From an uncultured Bacteroides sp. (GTDB lineage: Bacteria > Bacteroidota > Bacteroidia > Bacteroidales > Bacteroidaceae), in the NCBI GenBank assembly GCA_949285025.1, contig CASDXG010000020.1:1-64000 (forward strand): a DNA stretch of 64,000 bases. The letters are read 5' to 3'. A program made the translations under genes and the position numbers. The number at the start of each line of letters is the position of its first letter. The stretch's first letter is position 1. This document shows positions 55,649 to 64,000 of this stretch, piece after piece. Below the pieces are notes generated by a model that saw nothing but the letters and a program-made list of their open reading frames with translations, searched no databases and was not told the DNA's origin.

Positions 55649-56908
55649 TTATAACAATTCGATAATACGCATCCCGAATTCTGCTGTACCAAGCGAGACA
55701 CCATCCGGCATAAAACGTGCCAGGTCATTTGTAGCTTCCCCCTTCTCAAATGCTTTTTCCAAAGCATTTGTTATCAATACAGCAGCCTCATTCCATCCCA
55801 TATACTCAAGCATCATAACCGAAGACAGGAGCAATGAACATGGATTCACAATGTTTTTCCCGGCAATATTAGGAGCCGTACCATGAGTAGCCTCGAAAAT
55901 CGCATGCTTAGTCACATAATTTATATTAGCTCCCGGAGCTATTCCAATTCCTCCAACCATAGCAGCCAATTGGTCTGAAATATAATCTCCGTTCAGATTC
56001 AGCGTTGCAATCACCGAATAATCTTCCGGCATCAACAAAGTGTTCTGCAAAAAAGCATCAGCAATACAGTCTTTTACTATCAGTTTCCCGGCGTTTACCG
56101 CCTCGGCAATCGCAGCCTTTGCCGATTCTTCACCCAAATCACGCTTCAGTTTTTCATACTGGTTCATCGTAAACGTACTCTCGGCAAATTCTGTCTCAGC
56201 CACTTCATATCCCCAGCGCTTGAATCCTCCTTCCGTAAACTTCATGATATTCCCTTTATGCACCAATGTTACTGAAGGCAATTTATGCTGTAAAGCATAA
56301 GAAATCGCGGCACGAACCAGACGTTTTGTGCCCTCTACCGAAACCGGTTTTACCCCGAAAGCTGAAGTCTCAGGGAAACGGACTTTCGTTACTCCCATCT
56401 CATGCTGTAAAAAACTCAAGAATTTTTTAGCTTCCGGACTACCTTGTGGCCACTCTATCCCGGCATAAATATCTTCAGTATTTTCACGGAAAATACACAT
56501 ATCTACGTTTTGTGGCTCCTTCAAAGGAGATACAATTCCTCGGAACCAACGCACCGGACGCTGACATACATATAAATCCAATGTCTGGCGCAACGCTACA
56601 TTTAATGACGTTATACCTTCTCCTACCGGCGTTGTAAGAGGCCCTTTTATCCCAACTAAAAAGTCGCGGAAAGCTGTCAAAGTCGATTCGGGGAGCCATT
56701 CTCCGGTTTGTTTAAATGCCTTTCCCCCTGCCAGAACCTCCATCCATTCTATGAAGCGCTTTCCACCGTAAGCAATCTTTACAGCTTCATTTACGATACG
56801 CTGGCAAACCGGCGTAATCTCTGCTCCTACTCCATCTCCTTCTATAAAAGGAATAGTCACGCAATCAGGAACAACCAAGTTCCCTTTCTCTGTATAAATT
56901 TTACTCAT
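55649..56908 (-). CDS. icd: Isocitrate dehydrogenase
   Basis: The enzyme oxidises isocitrate to 2-oxoglutarate and CO2, making NADPH. The isocitrate-binding segment is FRENTEDIYAGIEWP near residue 160; LNLNGDYISDQLAAMVGGIGIAPG near 303 binds metal and substrate, and THGTAPNIAGKNIVNP near 345 binds cofactor. At 419 residues it is the homodimeric E. coli-like form; NADP preference is likely but not proven by eye. It sits 11 bases after aconitase and 24 bases before gltA. Confidence 0.95.
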   Translation of the reverse strand: MSKIYTEKGNLVVPDCVTIPFIEGDGVGAEITPVCQRIVNEAVKIAYGGKRFIEWMEVLAGGKAFKQTGEWLPESTLTAFRDFLVGIKGPLTTPVGEGITSLNVALRQTLDLYVCQRPVRWFRGIVSPLKEPQNVDMCIFRENTEDIYAGIEWPQGSPEAKKFLSFLQHEMGVTKVRFPETSAFGVKPVSVEGTKRLVRAAISYALQHKLPSVTLVHKGNIMKFTEGGFKRWGYEVAETEFAESTFTMNQYEKLKRDLGEESAKAAIAEAVNAGKLIVKDCIADAFLQNTLLMPEDYSVIATLNLNGDYISDQLAAMVGGIGIAPGANINYVTKHAIFEATHGTAPNIAGKNIVNPCSLLLSSVMMLEYMGWNEAAVLITNALEKAFEKGEATNDLARFMPDGVSLGTAEFGMRIIELL

Positions 56909-56919
56909 ATCCTTCTTTT

Positions 56920-59181
56920 TTACCGTTTAACAAATGTATTCAATGCTGAGCCTGCCTTAAACCATTCTATTTGCATCTTATTATATGTGTGGGCAACATC
57001 GAAGAAATCCTCCGATCCGTCTTCATGAAGAAGAGAAACATGTAATGGTTTACCCGGTTCAAATTCACTCAAACCTGTAACAGAAATCCTATCATGCTCC
57101 TGTATCTTATCATAATCTGCTTTGTCAATAAAAGTCAAAGCCAACATTCCTTGTTTTTTCAGATTCGTTTCATGTATACGGGCAAAGCTTTTGGCCAAAA
57201 TCACTTTTACGTTCAAATAACGAGGTTCCATCGCAGCATGTTCGCGACTTGAACCTTCGCCATAATTATCTTCTGCTACAACAATTGATGAAATGCCACA
57301 GGCTTTATACTGCTTAGCCACAGTTGAAACAGCATCATATCCTTTTGTCAGGCAATTCCATACGCTGTTCGTCTTTCCGTTAAACCGATTGACTGCCCCC
57401 ATCAACAAATTATCCGATATATTTTCCAGATGTCCTCTAAAACGAAGCCATGCACCTGCCATCGAAATATGGTCGGTAGTACATTTACCTTGCACTTTTA
57501 TCAATAACGGCATATCAAGAAAATCACAACCATTCCACGCCGGGAACGGATGCAATTTCTGCAAGCGCGTTGAGGCAGGATCAATATCAATCTTAACACT
57601 ACTTCCATCGGCTGCCGGAGCCACATAACCGTTATTATCTACCGTAAAGCCATTCACCGGTAAAGTATCGCCATGTGGAGCATCCAGATACACCATTTCC
57701 CCATCAGAATTAACCAACGCATCTTTCAACGGATTAAAACAAAGATCTCCGGAAACGGCCAATGCCATAGCCAGTTCCGGCGAAGCGACAAAAGCATACG
57801 TATTCGGATTTCCATCGGCACGCTTTGCAAAATTCCGATTAAAAGAAGTGACTATGGAATTAGGCCTGCCGGGTTCATCCATCTCTCGCCTCCACTGGCC
57901 AATACACGGCCCGCAAGCATTAACCATAACAACCGCACCGACCGATTCAAAATCGGCTATAATTCCATCGCGTTTTGCCGTACAATACACTTGTTCCGAG
58001 CCGGGATTTATCAACAGCGGAGCAGACATTTTCAATTTTTTATCGCGCACCTGCCGTGCAAGCGATGCAGCCCTGCTCAAATCCTGATATGACGAATTGG
58101 TACATGAACCGATTAATCCGACCTCCATCTTGCTGGGATATCCATTCGCTTTTACCTTTTCTGCAAATTCAGAAATAGGACAGGCTGCATCGGGAGTGAA
58201 AGGACCATTAATATAAGGTTCCAACGCAGACAAATCTATCTCAATCACACGGTCATAATAGGCGTCCGGATTTTCCCAAACTTCCGGGTCTGCTTGCAAA
58301 TGCTTCCGGTTTTGCCCAGCCATAAAAGCGATATCACCTCGCCCTGTAAACTGAAGATAGCGTTCCATTTCTTCATCATAGGGAAATACAGATGTCGTTG
58401 CACCTACTTCAGCACCCATATTACAAATAGTCGCTTTCCCGGTTGCCGAGAGAGAAAGAGTTCCTTCACCAAAATACTCTATAATCGCATTTGTTCCTCC
58501 TTTCACCGTGAGCAATCCTGCCAGTTTCAATATGACATCTTTCGGAGCCGCCCATCCGCTCAATTTCCCGGAGAGTTTCACTCCGATTAATTTCGGCATC
58601 TTCAATTCCCAGTCCATTCCGGTCATTACATCAACGGCATCTGCACCTCCAACACCGACAGCTATCATTCCCAAACCGCCTGCATTCGGAGTATGAGAAT
58701 CTGTACCGACCATCATACCTCCCGGGAAAGCATAATTTTCCAACACAACCTGATGAATAATACCGGCTCCCGGCTCCCAAAATCCGATACCATATTTCGA
58801 AGCAACACTTCTCAAAAAACCATAAACTTCTTTATTCGCCTCACAGGCAACCGGAAGATCTGAATTCCGCCCCTTGTAAGCTTGTATTAAATGATCACAA
58901 TGTACCGTTGCCGGAACGACAGATTTTTCTTTTCCCGCATTCATAAATTGCAACAATGCCATTTGAGCTGTTGCATCCTGCATCGCCACCCTGTCCGGTC
59001 GGAAATTCACATAATCTTCACCACGAACATAATCTTTTACATGATTTTCCCCTCCGCACAAGTGGGCATACAAAATCTTTTCCGCCAAAGTCAGAGGTCT
59101 TCCTACGTTTTTTTTGATTCGATCTACATTTGCTGAATACGATGCATAAAACGATCTGATCATTTCTATATCATAAGCCAT
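56920..59181 (-). CDS. acn: Aconitate hydratase
   Basis: Aconitase isomerises citrate to isocitrate with a [4Fe-4S] cluster. The cluster cysteines are in [13 protein letters not shown] near residue 360 and [13 protein letters not shown] near 424-430. Substrate-binding segments include [17 protein letters not shown] near 152 and [16 protein letters not shown] near 643. The 753-residue length matches the mitochondrial type (AcnM) rather than bacterial AcnA. It heads the operon. Confidence 0.95.
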   Translation of the reverse strand: MAYDIEMIRSFYASYSANVDRIKKNVGRPLTLAEKILYAHLCGGENHVKDYVRGEDYVNFRPDRVAMQDATAQMALLQFMNAGKEKSVVPATVHCDHLIQAYKGRNSDLPVACEANKEVYGFLRSVASKYGIGFWEPGAGIIHQVVLENYAFPGGMMVGTDSHTPNAGGLGMIAVGVGGADAVDVMTGMDWELKMPKLIGVKLSGKLSGWAAPKDVILKLAGLLTVKGGTNAIIEYFGEGTLSLSATGKATICNMGAEVGATTSVFPYDEEMERYLQFTGRGDIAFMAGQNRKHLQADPEVWENPDAYYDRVIEIDLSALEPYINGPFTPDAACPISEFAEKVKANGYPSKMEVGLIGSCTNSSYQDLSRAASLARQVRDKKLKMSAPLLINPGSEQVYCTAKRDGIIADFESVGAVVMVNACGPCIGQWRREMDEPGRPNSIVTSFNRNFAKRADGNPNTYAFVASPELAMALAVSGDLCFNPLKDALVNSDGEMVYLDAPHGDTLPVNGFTVDNNGYVAPAADGSSVKIDIDPASTRLQKLHPFPAWNGCDFLDMPLLIKVQGKCTTDHISMAGAWLRFRGHLENISDNLLMGAVNRFNGKTNSVWNCLTKGYDAVSTVAKQYKACGISSIVVAEDNYGEGSSREHAAMEPRYLNVKVILAKSFARIHETNLKKQGMLALTFIDKADYDKIQEHDRISVTGLSEFEPGKPLHVSLLHEDGSEDFFDVAHTYNKMQIEWFKAGSALNTFVKR

Positions 59182-59208
59182 ACTGTCTTTCTTTTAAAAA
59201 TTCATCCG

Positions 59209-59216
59209 CAAATATA
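59209..59216 (-). promoter_or_regulatory. -7 box of the acn-icd-gltA operon
   Basis: The minus strand reads TATATTTG, matching TAnnTTTG, 28 bases upstream of the acn start codon. Confidence 0.6.
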
Positions 59217-59402
59217 TTAAATAAAGAACAAAAAACAATCACACACCCTAATATTTTCACCAAATTGACAATCGCAACCAATTTTACCCTGCATTTTTTC
59301 ACACAATAGCCCACGACTATTAACATTATGAAAGCGCAAATCTGCAGTATTTCTTTTATTTCTTTTAAGTCTATTTCTCTTTCTTTTTACACTTCCCTTC
59401 TA

Positions 59403-59410
59403 TATCTTTG
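59403..59410 (+). promoter_or_regulatory. -7 box of hppA
   Basis: TATCTTTG matches TAnnTTTG 26 bases before the ATG at 59437. Confidence 0.6.
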
Positions 59411-59436
59411 AAAAAAATTCTTTAGATCTTTACTCC

Positions 59437-61641
59437 ATGAGCACTATTTTATTTTGGATTGTACCCGCATCCTCTATTTTGGCGCTGCTGCTTGCGTGGT
59501 ACTTTTACAGAGAAATGATGCGGGAAAAAGAAGGAACTCCCGCAATGATTGCGATTGCATCGCATGTACGCAAAGGCGCCATGTCGTATCTTAAGCAACA
59601 GTACAAAGTTGTAACAATGGTATTCATCTGCCTGGTTATTCTATTTGCCATCATGGCTTATGGCTTTAATATGCAAAACGAATGGGTACCAATAGCCTTT
59701 CTCACCGGAGGTTTCTTCTCCGGTCTTTCCGGATATTTAGGCATGAAAACGGCAACATATGCTTCGGCACGCACCGCCAATGCCGCACGAACATCCCTCA
59801 ACAAAGGATTGAGAATCGCATTCCGGAGCGGAGCTGTTATGGGACTTGTCGTTGTTGGATTGGGACTGCTTGATATTTCTTTCTGGTATCTTCTCCTCGA
59901 ATATTGCATACCGGAAGATGCCATGAACCCAACGGCGAAACTATGCTTAATAACAACAACCATGCTGACTTTCGGTATGGGAGCATCCACACAAGCACTT
60001 TTTGCCAGAGTAGGTGGCGGAATTTACACAAAAGCGGCCGATGTAGGTGCTGACCTCGTGGGAAAAGTTGAAGCCGGAATCCCGGAAGATGATCCAAGAA
60101 ATCCGGCCACCATAGCCGACAATGTAGGAGACAATGTAGGAGACGTTGCAGGAATGGGCGCAGACCTTTATGAATCATATTGTGGTTCTATCCTGGCTAC
60201 AGCTGCGTTAGGCGCGGCATCCTATATCAGTTCCGGTGATACGGTTATGCAATTTAAGGCCGTCATAGCCCCAATGCTGATTGCTGCCATCGGCATCATT
60301 CTATCTATTATAGGCATCTTTACGGTACGCACAAAAGAAAGCGCAGGTATGAAAGAACTTCTAAAAGCTCTCTCATTCGGCACAAACTTAAGTTCTATAC
60401 TGATTATTGCGGCCACATTTTTCATTTTATGGCTACTCGGCATTGACAATTGGATAAACATTTCTCTTGCCGTCACTACAGGATTAATCGTAGGAGTCAT
60501 CATCGGAAGATCAACCGAATACTACACCTCACAATCATATAAGCCCACGCAAAAACTGTCTGCCAGCGGAAAAACAGGACCGGCCACTGTCATCATCTCC
60601 GGTATAGGCTTAGGTATGATATCAACAACAATCCCGGTCATTGCCGTAGTCGCCGGCATCATACTATCTTATTGGCTGGCTTCCGGTTTTGACCTGAGCA
60701 ATATCAGTATGGGACTTTACGGCATCGGAATAGCTGCCGTAGGCATGCTTTCCACTTTAGGCATAACCCTTGCCACAGACGCCTACGGACCTATCGCCGA
60801 CAATGCCGGAGGGAATGCGGAGATGAGCGGATTAGGGGAAGAAGTAAGGAAACGCACCGATGCCCTTGACTCATTAGGTAACACTACAGCTGCTACAGGA
60901 AAAGGCTTTGCAATAGGTTCCGCTGCCTTGACCGGGTTAGCCTTATTGGCTTCGTATATAGAAGAAATCCGCATCGGACTGGAACGTTTGGGAGAAACCG
61001 CATTGCAATTGCCCAACGGGAATAGCATTCCCCTGCGAGAGGCCGGATTCACCGATTTCATGATGTATTATGATGTTACGCTAATGAACCCCAAAGTTCT
61101 CTCAGGAATGTTCATCGGAAGCATGATGGCTTTCCTTTTTTGCGGACTGACCATTAACGCAGTAGGACGCGCCGCTACCCGGATGGTAGAAGAAGTCCGC
61201 AGACAGTTCCGCGAAATAAAAGGAATCCTTGAAGGAAAAACAGAACCGGACTATGCCCGTTGTGTACAGATTTCAACCGCCGGAGCACAAAGAGAGATGG
61301 TCTTTCCGTCATTGTTGGCCATCATCGTTCCCATTATCACCGGATTAATATTCGGAGTACCCGGCATTATCGGGCTACTAACCGGAGGATTATCCGCCGG
61401 TTTTGTCCTTGCCATATTTATGGCCAACGCCGGAGGCGCGTGGGATAATGCCAAGAAATTTGTAGAAGAAGGAAATTTCGGAGGGAAAGGAAGTGAGACC
61501 CATAAAGCAACCGTTGTAGGAGACACTGTGGGAGATCCGTTCAAAGACACATCCGGACCCAGTTTAAACATCCTCATCAAGTTAATGAGCATGGTGGCTA
61601 TTGTCATGGCGGGACTCACTGTCTCATGGAGTTTATTCTGA
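59437..61641 (+). CDS. hppA: K+-dependent membrane-bound pyrophosphatase
   Basis: The enzyme couples hydrolysis of pyrophosphate to pumping of Na+ and/or H+ across the inner membrane. About 16 membrane helices span 734 residues. The signature is [20 protein letters not shown] near 203-222, followed by [19 protein letters not shown]; a later pyrophosphate site is [18 protein letters not shown] near 697. The K+-site segment is [15 protein letters not shown] near 480: alanine where K+-independent enzymes have lysine, so it should need K+. K+-dependent enzymes of this group from Bacteroides are known to pump both ions. Confidence 0.95.
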   Translation: MSTILFWIVPASSILALLLAWYFYREMMREKEGTPAMIAIASHVRKGAMSYLKQQYKVVTMVFICLVILFAIMAYGFNMQNEWVPIAFLTGGFFSGLSGYLGMKTATYASARTANAARTSLNKGLRIAFRSGAVMGLVVVGLGLLDISFWYLLLEYCIPEDAMNPTAKLCLITTTMLTFGMGASTQALFARVGGGIYTKAADVGADLVGKVEAGIPEDDPRNPATIADNVGDNVGDVAGMGADLYESYCGSILATAALGAASYISSGDTVMQFKAVIAPMLIAAIGIILSIIGIFTVRTKESAGMKELLKALSFGTNLSSILIIAATFFILWLLGIDNWINISLAVTTGLIVGVIIGRSTEYYTSQSYKPTQKLSASGKTGPATVIISGIGLGMISTTIPVIAVVAGIILSYWLASGFDLSNISMGLYGIGIAAVGMLSTLGITLATDAYGPIADNAGGNAEMSGLGEEVRKRTDALDSLGNTTAATGKGFAIGSAALTGLALLASYIEEIRIGLERLGETALQLPNGNSIPLREAGFTDFMMYYDVTLMNPKVLSGMFIGSMMAFLFCGLTINAVGRAATRMVEEVRRQFREIKGILEGKTEPDYARCVQISTAGAQREMVFPSLLAIIVPIITGLIFGVPGIIGLLTGGLSAGFVLAIFMANAGGAWDNAKKFVEEGNFGGKGSETHKATVVGDTVGDPFKDTSGPSLNILIKLMSMVAIVMAGLTVSWSLF

Positions 61642-61673
61642 CATTTTTCCAAAAGATAACTATTTTATTCATT

Positions 61674-61715
61674 AAAGGCTTCGATATTTGACTTCAAATA
61701 CCGAAGCCTTTATTC
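61674..61715 (+). terminator. Terminator of hppA
   Basis: A 17-base stem (61674-61690 with 61695-61711, one mismatch) built on AAAGGCTTCG is followed by TTTATTC. Confidence 0.85.
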
Positions 61716-61899
61716 TTATATATCACTACCGTTTAGTGAAAAGAACAAGTCGAAAAAACTGCCCGACCACACATCATCATCCGTTTTTATTCCACATACT
61801 TCCAGTACACAAATAAAATTCCCACACGTTTTTTAAAATAACCAGACCAAATACACGAATTAATAAGCCTAATTTAGAGATACTTTACAAAAATCTTCT

Positions 61900-61907
61900 T
61901 ATTTTTG
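61900..61907 (+). promoter_or_regulatory. -7 box of lysS-gpsA
   Basis: TATTTTTG matches TAnnTTTG 28 bases before the ATG at 61936. Confidence 0.55.
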
Positions 61908-61935
61908 TAGCGAAAATGAGTTAATATATAGTCAG

Positions 61936-63663
61936 ATGAATATATTAGAACTAAACGAACAAGAGATTATCAGACGCAACAATCTGAATGAAATGAGAGC
62001 AATGGGTATTGAGCCTTACCCGGCAAACGAGTACGTAACCAATGCTTTTTCAACAGATATAAAATCACAATTCAACGATAACGAAACAACCCCACGCAAT
62101 GTATCCGTAGCCGGGCGAATCATGTCACGCCGTGTAATGGGCAAAGCGTCGTTTGTAGAACTGCAAGATTCAAAAGGACGTATCCAAGTTTACATTACAC
62201 GCGATGATATTTGTCCCGAAGAGAATAAAGATTTATACAATATCGTATTCAAACGCCTGCTCGATTTGGGCGATTTCATCGGCATCGAAGGCTTTGTATT
62301 CCGGACACAAACAGGAGAAATTTCCATCCATGCCAAGAAACTTACCGTACTGGCCAAATCAATCCGTCCTCTTCCCATCGTCAAATACAAAGACGGAGTG
62401 GCGTATGATAAATTCGATGACCCGGAAATGCGTTATCGTCAACGCTATGTCGACCTTGTAGTAAACGACGGAGTAAAAGAAATATTCCTGAAACGTTCCA
62501 AGATATATAACTCCATGCGAGAATATTTTAACTCAAAAGGATACATAGAAGTGGAAACTCCCATTCTACAATCTATTCCCGGAGGAGCTGCCGCACGTCC
62601 GTTTATCACACATCATAATTCACTGGATATTCCGCTTTACATGCGCATCGCAAGCGAATTATACCTGAAACGGTTAATTGTCGGCGGGTTTGAAGGAGTA
62701 TATGAAATCGGCAAGAATTTTCGGAATGAAGGCATGGACCGCACACACAACCCCGAGTTCACATGCATGGAAATCTATGTAGCCTATAAGGACTACAACT
62801 GGATGATGAAATTTACCGAAGATATGCTTGAGAAAATCTGCATGGATGTAAACGGAACCACAGAAGTAAAGGTAGGAGAAAATACCATCAGCTTCAAAAC
62901 TCCGTTTAAACGAATCTCCATGCTTGACTCAATAAAAGAATTTACAGGTTACGATCTGACAGATAAAAATGAAGACGAAATTCGAGACATCTGCAAGAAG
63001 TTAAACTTGGAAATCGACGAGACAATGGGAAAAGGAAAGCTGATAGACGAAATATTCGGGGAATTCTGCGAAGGGAATTATATCCAGCCTACCTTCATAA
63101 CCGACTATCCCATTGAAATGTCTCCGCTAACAAAGCGTCACAGAAACAACCCGGATCTGACAGAACGATTTGAATTAATGGTCAATGGTAAAGAGTTATG
63201 TAATGCCTACTCAGAGTTAAATGATCCTATCGATCAGCTGGAACGTTTTGAAGAACAAATGCGTTTAAGCGAAAAGGGAGACGATGAAGCAATGATCATT
63301 GACAAAGATTTTGTCCGCGCATTGGAATACGGTATGCCGCCGACTTCGGGAATGGGAATGGGAATGGACAGACTTACCATGTTGTTAACAGGACAGAGTA
63401 CAATTCAAGAGGTTCTGTTTTTCCCGCAAATGCGGCCGGAAAAGACCATACCCAAAGATTCTCCGGAAAAATTTAAGGAACTGGGTATATCTGAAGACTG
63501 GATTCCGGTTATACAGAAAGCGGGATATTATCTTATAAGCAACATGAAAGAAGTGAATCCGCAAAAGCTTCATCAAGATATTTGCGGCATAAACAAAAAA
63601 TATAAATTAGGATTATCCAACCCGACAGTAGATGAAGTAACAAGCTGGATATCGAAAATTTAA
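61936..63663 (+). CDS. lysS: Lysine-tRNA ligase (class II)
   Basis: This synthetase charges tRNA-Lys. The N-terminal OB-fold that grips the anticodon spans about 55-150 ([21 protein letters not shown]). The catalytic core shows [15 protein letters not shown], motif 2 [19 protein letters not shown] near 257-275, and motif 3 [20 protein letters not shown] near 468-487. The 575-residue size includes a C-terminal tail (about 75 residues) seen in Bacteroidota enzymes. The next gene, gpsA, starts 23 bases after the stop. Confidence 0.97.
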   Translation: MNILELNEQEIIRRNNLNEMRAMGIEPYPANEYVTNAFSTDIKSQFNDNETTPRNVSVAGRIMSRRVMGKASFVELQDSKGRIQVYITRDDICPEENKDLYNIVFKRLLDLGDFIGIEGFVFRTQTGEISIHAKKLTVLAKSIRPLPIVKYKDGVAYDKFDDPEMRYRQRYVDLVVNDGVKEIFLKRSKIYNSMREYFNSKGYIEVETPILQSIPGGAAARPFITHHNSLDIPLYMRIASELYLKRLIVGGFEGVYEIGKNFRNEGMDRTHNPEFTCMEIYVAYKDYNWMMKFTEDMLEKICMDVNGTTEVKVGENTISFKTPFKRISMLDSIKEFTGYDLTDKNEDEIRDICKKLNLEIDETMGKGKLIDEIFGEFCEGNYIQPTFITDYPIEMSPLTKRHRNNPDLTERFELMVNGKELCNAYSELNDPIDQLERFEEQMRLSEKGDDEAMIIDKDFVRALEYGMPPTSGMGMGMDRLTMLLTGQSTIQEVLFFPQMRPEKTIPKDSPEKFKELGISEDWIPVIQKAGYYLISNMKEVNPQKLHQDICGINKKYKLGLSNPTVDEVTSWISKI

Positions 63664-63686
63664 TCAATTAACCCTAATTGATCAAA

Positions 63687-64000
63687 ATGAAATCACCCGG
63701 CAAAATAGCAATCATGGGAGGAGGAAGTTGGGCTACGGCTATTGCAAAAATCGTACTGACCCAAAGCGAATCGATAAACTGGTACATGCGTCGAGATGAC
63801 AGAATCGAAGACTTCAAGCGTCTCGGCCATAACCCGGCTTACCTGACAAGCGTGCGTTTTGATCTAAACCGTATCAACTTCTCTTCAGATATCAATAAAA
63901 TTGTACGCGAATCTGACACACTGATTTTCGTAACCCCATCGCCTTATCTGAAAATCCACCTTAAGAAACTCAAAGTAAAACTCAAAGATAAATTCATTGT
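63687..64000 (+). CDS. gpsA: NAD(P)-dependent glycerol-3-phosphate dehydrogenase, N-terminal part
   Basis: The window ends inside this gene after about 104 codons. The Rossmann motif IAIMGGGSWATAIAKIV at residues 7-23 and WYMRRDD near 32 match GpsA, which makes glycerol-3-phosphate for phospholipids. The glycine-rich loop and the conserved tryptophan fit the family; VTPSPYLKIHL near 87-97 is the next conserved block. It is probably co-transcribed with lysS, as in other Bacteroidales. Confidence 0.9.
   Translation, partial: MKSPGKIAIMGGGSWATAIAKIVLTQSESINWYMRRDDRIEDFKRLGHNPAYLTSVRFDLNRINFSSDINKIVRESDTLIFVTPSPYLKIHLKKLKVKLKDKFI

Noticed and set aside
57673-58092. Plus-strand open frames inside acn, and similar long shadows inside mfd, gltA and accC
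   Set aside because: They run antisense to strongly conserved genes, are rich in unlikely residues, and have no promoter or recognisable domain.
1-64000. CRISPR array, prophage, complete insertion sequence or toxin-antitoxin pair
   Set aside because: I looked for spaced repeats, transposase or capsid motifs and small paired genes; none was seen in the window.

Overview
This window is chromosomal DNA from a member of the Bacteroidota, most likely order Bacteroidales. The evidence is the recurrent promoter element TAnnTTTG (the Bacteroidota -7 box), with TTTG 18-20 bases further upstream at the best sites, weak Shine-Dalgarno sequences, and typical Bacteroidales gene families: an S46 dipeptidyl-peptidase, DUF4369 and DUF4348 lipoproteins, a CarboxypepD_reg-type outer-membrane protein, carboxynorspermidine dehydrogenase, adenosylcobalamin-dependent ribonucleotide reductase and a K+-dependent membrane pyrophosphatase. 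I cannot fix the genus from sequence alone.

Layout. Bases 1-1140 look like the edge of an accessory element: a small orphan gene, a zinc-ribbon/excisionase-type HTH gene, an imperfect inverted repeat and a direct repeat. From dnaK (about 1.2 kb) onward the content is ordinary core chromosome. dnaK and an outer-membrane receptor diverge at 3.1-3.4 kb. A polyamine/peroxide/recombination operon follows (carboxynorspermidine dehydrogenase, bcp, recA, a putative zincin). Minus-strand genes at 10.6-19.3 kb encode a peptidoglycan amidase with a TlpA-like protein, a three-subunit acyl-CoA carboxylase, and Mfd. At 19.4-27.8 kb are a TPR protein, an NlpE-like lipoprotein, then a run of glycosyltransferase, dihydroorotase, methionine-synthase activation domain, phosphoesterase and PlsC. 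The S46 peptidase, a DivIC/FtsB-like protein and dnaX follow. At 33.5-35.3 kb is a queuosine-precursor operon with a candidate preQ1-I riboswitch in its leader, diverging from corA-nth. Then come murB, pheS, an MFS transporter, two tRNA-His genes, folD-capA, a BASS-type transporter, amidase-mlaD and dnaA. The right end holds nrdJ-folB, the glutamate-forming TCA arm (acn-icd-gltA), hppA, and lysS-gpsA (gpsA cut by the window end).

The genes mostly serve housekeeping: protein folding, DNA replication and repair, tRNA charging and modification, cell-wall turnover, propionate-type carboxylation, glutamate precursors and pyrophosphate-driven ion pumping. I did not find a CRISPR array, a phage, a complete insertion sequence or a clear new multigene system. 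The most informative non-coding signals are a sigma-54-type promoter with upstream dyads before dnaK, the preQ1-I-like leader of the queuosine operon, and the structured accessory edge at the left end. Where promoters rule out the longest ORF, I have used shorter gene starts.
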